NCBI GenBank assembly: GCA_030538335.1
Contig: JAUNUE010000137.1
Span: forward strand, 1 to 5,204
Reading direction: 5' to 3'
Source: Allobrachymonas sp.
GTDB lineage: Bacteria > Pseudomonadota > Gammaproteobacteria > Burkholderiales > Burkholderiaceae_C
DNA length: 5,204 bases
A program made the position numbers and the translations under genes. This document shows, piece by piece, positions 5,096-5,204 of this stretch. Each line of letters starts with the position of its first letter. The first letter of the stretch is position 1. The notes beneath the pieces were generated by a model. The model did not search any database. It saw nothing but the letters and a program-made list of their open reading frames with translations, and was not told where the DNA came from.

Positions 5096-5204
5096 CTATC
5101 CCCCAATCGGCAACACCTTTTTCCCCGTCAACGCCTGGTGTTCGCGCAAGGCAAAGCGGTCGGTCATGCCCGCAATGTAGTCCGCCACTGCGCGTTCCTT
5201 GTCA
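5096..5204 (-). CDS. dgt: dGTP triphosphohydrolase-like protein, C-terminal end (partial)
   Basis: Only the last 35 codons and a TAG stop (complement of 5096-5098) are inside the window; the gene continues past the right edge. The translated tail reads DKERAVADYIAGMTDRFALR followed by EHQALTGKKVLPIGG. The segment R-x-V-A-D-Y-I-A-G-M-T-D-R-F-A-L-x-E-H is the characteristic C-terminal motif of the dGTPase-like HD-domain family, which hydrolyses dGTP or other dNTPs to the nucleoside and triphosphate and so influences dNTP pools. The catalytic HD residues are outside the window, so activity cannot be judged. The gene converges on glmS. Its 3' end touches a palindromic repeat. The family call is fairly secure; the exact gene symbol is less so, because many bacteria carry the shorter dgt-like paralogue. 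Confidence 0.8.
   Translation of the reverse strand, partial: DKERAVADYIAGMTDRFALREHQALTGKKVLPIGG

Overview
The window looks like a stretch of ordinary chromosome from a betaproteobacterium, most likely Burkholderiales and probably Comamonadaceae. This rests on my recollection of the protein families (an enterobacterial-type NADP glutamate dehydrogenase, an Lrp/AsnC regulator divergent from glmS, a dGTPase-like protein) and on a moderately high GC content judged by eye. No 16S or database comparison was possible.

Layout from left to right. Positions 1-168 are a leader with no convincing gene but with a GNRA-capped stem-loop. gdhA (169-1530, +) is complete. A strong intergenic stem-loop (1556-1590) separates it from a small predicted outer-membrane lipoprotein of unknown function (1617-2177, +). 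That gene converges, with a 23-base gap, on an Lrp/AsnC-family regulator (2201-2695, -). A strikingly AT-rich divergent promoter region (2696-2812) follows, with a sigma70-like promoter candidate and Lrp-like half-palindromes, leading to glmS. The real glmS start is at 2883, giving the obligatory N-terminal Met-Cys. A perfect 14-bp terminator-like stem overlaps the glmS stop codon. The far right edge holds the last 35 codons of a dGTP triphosphohydrolase-like gene on the minus strand (5096-5204, partial).

The roughly 350 bases between glmS and the dgt-like gene (4746-5095) are the unusual part. They carry two direct copies of a 50-base palindromic repeat (46/50 identical). One copy abuts the dgt-like stop codon. 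The 201 bases between the copies hold a series of further short hairpins, several with GAA or AGA triloops, and a short ORF that may be the 5' remnant of a lost gene. This is most simply a REP/BIME-like palindromic element cluster in a convergent intergenic space. A structured RNA or a deletion scar are alternatives.

Functionally the two main enzymes sit at neighbouring points of nitrogen metabolism. GdhA assimilates ammonia into glutamate, and GlmS spends glutamine nitrogen to make glucosamine-6-phosphate for cell-wall and LPS synthesis. The Lrp/AsnC regulator between them is a plausible local controller, but only its position supports that. I see no phage, insertion sequence, CRISPR array or tRNA/rRNA.
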